64,000 nucleotides of DNA from assembly GCA_028023455.1 (NCBI GenBank), contig JAQFVV010012513.1, forward strand, positions 2,664,001 to 2,728,000. The letters run 5' to 3'. Positions 57,950 through 64,000 of this stretch are shown piece after piece; position 1 is the stretch's first letter, and each line of letters starts with the position of its first letter. The stretch is from Epiperipatus broadwayi (lineage: Eukaryota; Onychophora; Udeonychophora; Euonychophora; Peripatidae). The notes beneath the pieces are model-generated. The model saw only the letters and a list, made by a program, of their open reading frames with translations. It was not told the DNA's origin and did no database searches. The translations under genes and the position numbers were made by a program.

Positions 57950-58855
57950 ATGAAAGAGTCTGGTTGTTGGTAGGGCCCAAGAAGCCTAAATCCTAGTTCT
58001 TTTTAGGGAGGGGTCTGGGATGAGGATGCTGCGGTGATTGATACCAACATTGTTTTTTCTCATTCACAAGATAGGACAAATAACATTATTTATGGCAATT
58101 TTTTAAAGTTATTTTCATGAATGATTTTATCCATATATTATTGCAAAATAAGTTGCGGTTAGATCTCATGATTTTAATTGCAAGTGATTCATCTTATTTA
58201 ATTGTATTATTTCCAATGTGGTTATTGACTTGTGATTCTAATTGCAAATTCACCTTATTTAATTTCATTACTTTCAATGTTGTTATTGATAGAGCTGGCC
58301 TTTTGTTGTTCATGTGATCTTCATTGTGGATTAGAATTGTTTTCAGCAGAGGCAATTTGAAGCTTGGACTTTTTTTCCTTGTTCTCTACAGTTTTTCCAT
58401 AATTTTTTCCAAAGTATTCGGGATTGCTCTCTTGTGAAGATATTCAAGGCCATTTGGAAGAACTGAACAGTAGATTGATTTAGTCTGCATTTTATGTTAT
58501 CTCCAAGTGTTTTCCTATTTCTCAACTTATCTACCACAAATTGGATATCTCAATATTGTACTCTTAAAACACTATTCATATTTGAATTCTAGATTTTACA
58601 AATAATTTCTAATTGTTCCTATCAATACCTGGGCAACCAAGCCTATCAACATTGCTCTTTACCAAAGACTCTTCTTTGCCTGGACTACACATCCTTTCCA
58701 TATTCCCTTCCTATTTCATATGTATTCCTTTCCCCTTCACCATATTGTACTTGAATTTCATTTTGCCATTTAATTATCCCTTTGTAAACTTTTTAACTGT
58801 TATGTATTTTGTCTTTTTGATGAATAAAAGCTTTCATCATTGAGAAAAAAAAAAT
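57950..58855 (+). other. Possible retroposed transcript 3' end with poly(A)
   Basis: GATGAATAAAAGC (AATAAA signal at about 58821-58827) is followed about 20 bases later by a ten-A run (58844-58853), as in a polyadenylated RNA copied into DNA. Upstream sequence is less A/T-rich than average and includes a roughly 60-bp imperfect tandem duplication (about 58170-58290). The 5' boundary is a guess. No protein family is recognisable; it could be a LINE 3' UTR, processed pseudogene, or a true gene's 3' end. Confidence 0.35.
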
Positions 58856-59250
58856 GTTTGTGGAATACCTTTACAAGAATTGTTAGAGTGCATGTCATTT
58901 AATCTTATAAAAAATATTTATTAAAAAAATAATTAATAAAATTTGGAGTCTGGGCAGTAATAATTATAATATTAAATGACAAAGAACAAATTTCTAAACA
59001 GGATTATAAAGATATACTTGAATTTTATTAAATGTAAAATTTATATTTAAGCAAACATCCATATACTGTGTATATAACTTGGTTTGGACCTAGCTATTTA
59101 AAACTGAATGGTTTGTCAACAAGTTTGGGACTTGTATCTTTTAAAAAGAAAGTTCACAGCTAGCCCTCTAATTATACAGCACTAAACAATAAATATGTAA
59201 GTAGTTAGTGATTAAAACAACGATAAAAATTGCTAAACTTTTACTACCTA
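58856..59250. other. AT-rich DNA, no gene recognised
   Basis: No feature recognised. Confidence 0.4.
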
Positions 59251-59415
59251 TAAATGGGAAAGACACATGATTACCATTCCATATGCATACACATTCTATT
59301 AATAAGAGTACCAAGCTGTCCATACAGTAGTATCATCAAGTGCAAGCATTCATAATCAATGCATGCAGGAAAGTTTGTGCATAAAATTACTATCTAATGC
59401 CTATTCATCCAACAT

Positions 59416-59455
59416 CCCCAGACTGGTTTCTAGATTGTCGCTTTCATCAGTGAGG
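59416..59455 (-). ncRNA. Family C hammerhead motif, left arm
   Basis: CCTCA, CTGATGA, weakened helix II (AGC-GACAA-TCT), GAAA, ACCAGT, GTC, TGGGG. Helix I is full length and the catalytic boxes are intact. Confidence 0.65.
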
Positions 59456-59495
59456 ATCCTAAGATCTAGATGCAGTGCTCTCAAATCCAAGGCTC

Positions 59496-59533
59496 CCCAC
59501 TGATGATAGCCACAAGCTAAAAACTAGTGTGGA
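59496..59533 (+). ncRNA. Family C hammerhead motif, right arm (core mutated)
   Basis: CCCA, CTGATGA, perfect helix II TAGC-CACAA-GCTA (here the position next to the core is a U-A pair), AAAA for GAAA, palindrome ACTAGT, GTG instead of GTC, TGG. Predicted inactive, but shows helix II covariation (GGC/GCC becomes AGC/GCT). Confidence 0.6.
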
Positions 59534-59592
59534 ATGTTGGCTGAGTAGACACTAGGTAGGAATTTTATGCACAAACCTTTTAAATGGAAAAG

Positions 59593-60494
59593 CTTAATGA
59601 AAGTGCCTTTTACTTTGCTGATTGCTTTGAAAGACTATTGAAGGGATTTTTCCCTGTGCAGAGGGCTCTTTGAAGACTGTATTGCGTTTTGCTTACTTAA
59701 TGTAAGTATAAAATAACTTGAAGGGATATTAAAGTCCAAAGCTCCATCTACAGTATTTTTATTTATATTCCATGCATTGTTACATAATGCAGAAATTCCT
59801 TCCAACTCACAAGTTAACAGAACTGCTTTAATCTGGTGTGTTTGGAAAACAAACACACTAGCACAGCGTCAATATTCATTTTTAATTCAATTATAGTAAT
59901 TTTAGTCTGAATGTAGAACTGGCTTTTTATTTAATTCATTTAAGATCCAGCTTTTCCCAATCTTATATGAAAAATTTTAAAAACCATTTTGATCATATTT
60001 GCTATTTTTATATTGGATTGTAATATTCCCTATTCGTAAAAATTAATGTGTGAAATAATTATTTGAATGTTATTTTTAAAATAAAAACAATTTTTACTTA
60101 AGAAAATGGAAAAGAATGAACATATATTTTAAAGTTCAAAATTAAGCAAATTATTATTAAAATCTCACAATATTTTTTTAATGATGTTTCTGAAAGCAAG
60201 TCTCATTCAGAAAAACCGCTTTTATTTTATTATGATTATGTTTTTATGATTTATCTTTTTAAAAATAAATATTTTTAAATGAAATTTAATTGTAATCCGA
60301 TCGTTTTTTGGCTTATGTGTTGAAAATAAACTTAATTATGTAAAATAAATCGAAGAAAATTATATTTTTTTCTTCAGAAATATAAAATCCTAAAACACCC
60401 TCTGAAATATCTGGTACCAAATTATCAACCAATCAGTGATTGTTATCAGACATTGACAACTTGCATTCATATTTAAATTTAAAGTGATATTTGA
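59593..60494. other. AT-rich DNA, no gene recognised
   Basis: The 73-codon minus ORF at 59635-59856 has no motif I recognise. Confidence 0.45.
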
Positions 60495-61680
60495 TGTGAT
60501 GTGATGCACTGTGACTTCTCCTTATATGGAGTTAGGAATCTCTCAGCAACTATGGCCAGAGAAACCTGTTAGCCACTTTGACTTCCCTTTCTATTCCGCA
60601 CTCTAAATTTTCCCAATATTCTTCTCTATCCTGCTCTATCCCAATTTCACAACATAATTTTTGTCAACTCCATGGCCTTAATATCTAAATACCCCTTGTA
60701 TTTTCCAAAACCCAGCATAAAAACCAATAAGCCACTCCACAACTTCATTATTTGTACCCTTTCAGGTATTTACATTCAATCAACAGATGTGTAATATTTT
60801 CTATGCTTTCCTTACATAACTTGCAGACTAAATCACCCATATTTTTCCATTTCTATGTATATTCCCTTGTTGCTAAAGATCCTGTTTAAGCCTTAAACAG
60901 TAAACTACTTTCCTTGCTATTATCTTGAATTAACTCACACCCAATATTCTGTGTATATCTATAAATATTTAAATCCTTTTTACTCTCCATACTAGAATCT
61001 CCATCTCTCCAACTACCTATTTTTTATTAATGCATCTACTCTTCTATCCCATTCCTTAATACTATAACACTCAACAATTATCCTAACATAATCATCTTAC
61101 CTTTTGTATAAGTATATTGACATAAAGTCTTTATCCACATCTTCTGCATATCACATTATCTTTCTCACCCATCTTGTTACCTGCCCTTTATTCATAACCT
61201 AGTTAAATATTCTTTTATTATCCATAAAGTGCAATCTAGCAAACATTTTCATTTTGCTTTTTACATCTCTTATATAAACACTTGACCATCCCATTTTTCT
61301 TTGAATTGTCTCCTTTGCCATCCACACATCTGCATCTAATGCATGTCTTCCTACTTCTCTTTGTATTTTTTCTAAGTAATTTAATACCCCTTTACTAACA
61401 CATGATGCATTATTACCATATGTTAACTCTGCTACTGTGAATCCCTTCCATACAATTCTATCTACATCATATTATATGAGAACACTGTTAATTTCTTTAT
61501 CAATCCCTTTCTTTTCTTTGCATAATTTATCATTTTTTCTCCCATTCATCCAATCAATTTCTCTGATTACTTTAAAACAATTCCCAAATAGTTATATCTA
61601 TTCACCACATTTAACTTTATATCCCCCAATAAAAATTATTTGTCTTCTTTCTCCCCAGTATCTTCAGATTATTTTTTAAA
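60495..61680 (-). pseudogene. Non-LTR retrotransposon C-terminal region with CCHC-type motif
   Basis: Minus strand, entering near 61480: KGFTVAELTYGNNASCVSK, NYLEKIQREVGRHALDADVW, MAKETIQRKMGWSSVYIRDV, KMKMFARLHFMDNKRIFN, then after stops ENMGDLVCKLCKESIENITH then LLIEC. The QxxxxRxALG-x5-A...-GW block and a final C-x2-C...H...C knuckle are typical of LINE proteins downstream of the reverse transcriptase. The 3' non-coding end (60495-60650) recurs at 6178-6303. Multiple stops; no RT core included. A third LINE lineage in the window. Confidence 0.7.
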
Positions 61681-61865
61681 CTAATAATTATACAAAACAA
61701 TATATGTACAAAAAATCATATGGTAAACTAACATTATAGATAACTTCAAAATAGTAAAGAAAGGCTGAATGTAATAGATGCTATCATAATAGCCCAATTA
61801 ATATCGAAGCCAGGCAAACCTAACACTCATTACAGTCAGAAGAAACTATATGCAAATAATTAAAG

Positions 61866-62275
61866 AGGATTTGAACCCAAGCTTTCAAATTCCCTACAGT
61901 CATGGATTATATCCAATATACCTGATACACATGATCACATACATGAAGAAAAAGATAAATGATCTCCAATATATGTATTTCATGCTGAAATAGCACTCAT
62001 CAGTTGATCTGCATCATTTCAAATGTATATAATCAGTGCTTTGTTTATATTAAGATAGTAAATCTACACACTTTAATAGATATGCTTCAATATTCTCCAC
62101 TCTCCAACTCTTCAGCCATTCATATCACTAAAAATCTATTGGTGGAATTCTCAAAGCTCTTAATGATGCCAATCTTTAGTCATATCCATGTTTACCTTAA
62201 GTCAATCCAACCCCTCATATATAGAATCTTAATATGTCCATTTAATTACATAGAAGAGGGATGAGCAGAATGCAG
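61866..62275 (-). mobile_element. Family A copy with intact hammerhead
   Basis: In minus sense it runs from the ATTGGCATCATTAAGAGC-type start (about 62170) through GAAGCATATC, TCTTAATATA, the ribozyme and ATTTATCTTTTTC to a tRNA-like end (GGGTTTGAA... side at 61868-61880 reads GGATTTGAACCC on plus). A second, plus-sense fragment of the same end lies at 62320-62425, so the locus is a partial foldback. Confidence 0.7.
61966..62007 (-). ncRNA. Family A hammerhead ribozyme motif, all core boxes intact
   Basis: Minus strand: TCAA, CTGATGA, GTGCT-ATTTC-AGCAT hairpin (G-U closing pair, then TGCT/AGCA), GAAA, ATACATAT (near-palindrome), A at the cleavage position, TTGG. Helix I is TCAA/TTGG with one U-G. 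This is the best candidate of family A for activity. Confidence 0.75.
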
Positions 62276-62319
62276 GCTGAATATGTAAGATTAAAATACA
62301 ACTATAATGTATATACTTA

Positions 62320-62425
62320 ACATTTTCTTTTTCACATGTATGTGGTTATGATTATCGGTTGTATTGGATAGAGTGGATGACTGTAGGAAGTTGAAAGTCT
62401 GGGTTCAAGTACCCTTCAATTACTT
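62320..62425 (+). repeat. Family A fragment with clear tRNA-like end
   Basis: TCGGTTGTATTGGATAGAGTG, GATGACTGTAGGAAG and GAAAGTCTGGGTTCAAGTACC resemble a tRNA from D-arm to T-arm: an A-box-like stretch and the B-box-like GGTTCAAGTACC. It shows that family A carries a tRNA-derived region. Confidence 0.65.
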
Positions 62426-63081
62426 CTAGGTTAAAGTAGGTATATACATTACACTTATATTTCAACATCATGTATGCCAATAAATATCTACACTACACTT
62501 ATGAAATAACTTGAAGTCATATCAAATAGTAAATCTATCATTCAGAGTATTTTCAATCTAATTATATGCATGCATACGTGATGTAAACATTTCTCCAATT
62601 TTTCATTTCACCAACTTTGGGCTCTCTATCCTTATCATGTGTTTGAAAAGACTTGTAATAAACCAACACAGCAATGTGATTTTGATTTAAATGTCATTAG
62701 TATATTTTATTTAATGTTAATATTTGATAATATAAATTAGCAGTTTTTAACAAAAATGCTGTTTATGAAAGACAATTCTACCCACAAATTTCCTTTAAAA
62801 AAAAAAAAGAATCTTGCAGGAATACATATCTAAGTTGACAATAAAAATTGATTGACAGTAAATACAAAATAATTAGGATATATATAATAATTTCTAACTT
62901 AATAATGGTAAATAATAATCATTTACATATTTGTTTTTATGAATTCTAGAGAGCAAACATTTGTTAAAAATATTTTTTTATTTTATACTACACATAATTA
63001 CATTATTATTATTCCGAACATTTTTGTAATCTTTTGACTAATAAAGGTTACTTTTGAAAGATAATTACATTATTATCATTA
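62426..63081. other. AT-rich DNA, no gene recognised
   Basis: No feature recognised. Confidence 0.4.
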
Positions 63082-63278
63082 AATGATATAACTGAAACAC
63101 AGGCTTATTATATACTTGTGTCTATATATGTAATATAGGGTATATGAGCACAGACTTTCAGATGACCCATCACTCTCCACTCTATCTAATATCACCGATA
63201 CACTCAAGCACATATATTAGATAGAGTGGAGAGTGATGGGTGATCTGAAAGTCTGTGCTCATATACCCTATATTACAT
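63082..63278. repeat. Family A-derived palindrome, 65-bp arms with one mismatch
   Basis: 63128-63192 and 63214-63278 are reverse complements with a single mismatch and a 21-base loop (63193-63213). The arm is the tRNA-like end of family A (AGAGTGGAGAGTGATGGGT, GAAAGTCTGTGCTCATATACC). 63082-63127 continues the family A tail (ACTGAAACACAGGCTTATTA). As RNA it would form a very stable hairpin. Confidence 0.85.
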
Positions 63279-63476
63279 TTAATGATGTGGTTCTCAGCTG
63301 TATACTAATACAGAATATTGTAATAATGCTACTATTCTCTTTTAGAGCACTCTCTTGTGGCTAACCTTAGTGCTGCTTTTATGTTCATTTGAAGGTCAAA
63401 ATTTGAACTAAACTAAATATCTAAACATGTCATAGTCCAGAGGAAAAATTACAAATCAGTTTAAAAATACCACAAG

Positions 63477-63925
63477 TTTCTGATTGGAAGAGTCTTTGAT
63501 CTTATACATAATGACTACAAAGTTCCTGATTGGAATATTCTTTGATTTTCGACATAATCATTAGAAAGTGCGTGTTTGAATATTCTTTGATCTTAGCGTA
63601 ATGGCTAGAAAATTTTTCATTGGAGGATTTGTTGATTTTAGACATAATGACTAGAAGGTTTCTGATTGGAAGATTTTTTGATCTTAAGACATAATGATGG
63701 GAAAGTTTCTGATTGAAGGATTTTTTGATTTTAAGACATAATGATGGGAAAGTTTCTGATTGGAGGATTTTTTGATCTTACGCTTAATGACTAGAAAAAT
63801 TGTCATTGGAGAATTTGTTAATGTTAGTCATAATATTAGAAAATTTCTGATTAGAGGATTCTTTTATTTTAAACATAATGACTAGTAAATTTCTGATAGA
63901 ATAATTCTTTGATCTTAGTATATAA
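63477..63925. repeat. Minisatellite of about 46 bp, nine to ten copies
   Basis: Each unit contains TTTCTGATTGGA, TTCTTTGATCTTA and CATAATGACTAGAAA with variation. Unit starts fall near 63478, 63523, 63571, 63613, 63659, 63705, 63752, 63799, 63843 and 63890. Neighbouring units 63659-63799 are the most alike. Units are diverged, and no open frame spans them. Confidence 0.85.
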
Positions 63926-64000
63926 ACAAACTTGAAAACCCCTATACGATGGTTGTAGCAACGAGGAAAAAATATATATATTTTCCGTATTTTTACAAAA

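Larger units (their letters stand above)
59263..59580. mobile_element. Family C element, 318 bp, two opposed hammerhead motifs
   Basis: Flanked by TAAATGGGAAAG (59251-59262) and TAAATGGAAAAG (59581-59592), an 11-of-12 target duplication. Left tip matches family C (CATGATTACCATTCCATATGC, then CCATACAGTAGTA); right tip ends at GGAATTTTATGCACAAACC, shorter than in full copies. One motif per arm. Confidence 0.75.

Overview
This window looks like non-coding, repeat-dense DNA from an AT-rich invertebrate genome. It is eukaryotic: there are no bacterial-style dense ORFs, operons or ribosome binding sites. It carries long ATCT/GATA, TA and CT microsatellites, degenerate non-LTR retrotransposons, Penelope-like elements, TA-flanked mariner-like elements and tRNA-derived SINEs. 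I cannot name the phylum from sequence alone. I see no host protein-coding exon that I can defend. Essentially every recognisable coding stretch is a decayed transposon fragment.

Layout. 0-11 kb: AT-rich DNA with one SINE and two copies of a hammerhead-bearing repeat (family A). 11-21 kb: a mariner-like element, a G-rich GATA-derived microsatellite, a four-unit array of a ~409-bp repeat with a hammerhead ribozyme motif in every unit (family B, 15.1-16.7 kb), and a deleted Penelope-like element holding a large foldback (family D). 21-25.3 kb: a 3.8-kb Penelope-like element (reverse transcriptase plus GIY-YIG) with a 15-bp target duplication, itself carrying a 246-bp palindromic insertion. 25-38 kb: the ATCT/GTCT microsatellite, internally deleted Penelope derivatives, a second mariner-like copy and family C foldbacks. 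38-49 kb: RTE-type LINE fragments, including one split by a Penelope-like element with its target duplication visible in the reading frame, a ~1-kb inverted-repeat element, and a second LINE split by a dimeric family A insertion. 49-64 kb: further LINE fragments, family C foldbacks with 11-15 bp target duplications, a hammerhead-bearing family A copy with an intact core, a 65-bp-arm palindrome and a 46-bp minisatellite.

The unifying theme is hammerhead self-cleaving ribozyme motifs. I count about 24 candidates in at least five sequence families, on both strands. They lie in the inverted terminal repeats of the Penelope-like elements and in several short non-autonomous repeats (tandem, monomeric or foldback). 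Most have a short, self-complementary helix III. This architecture is known for Penelope-associated and retrozyme hammerheads that act as dimers. Several families also carry tRNA-like A/B boxes. The likely picture is an autonomous Penelope-like retroelement with a retinue of small ribozyme-bearing passengers. That functional link is inference; the motifs, covarying stems and target duplications are read directly from the sequence.
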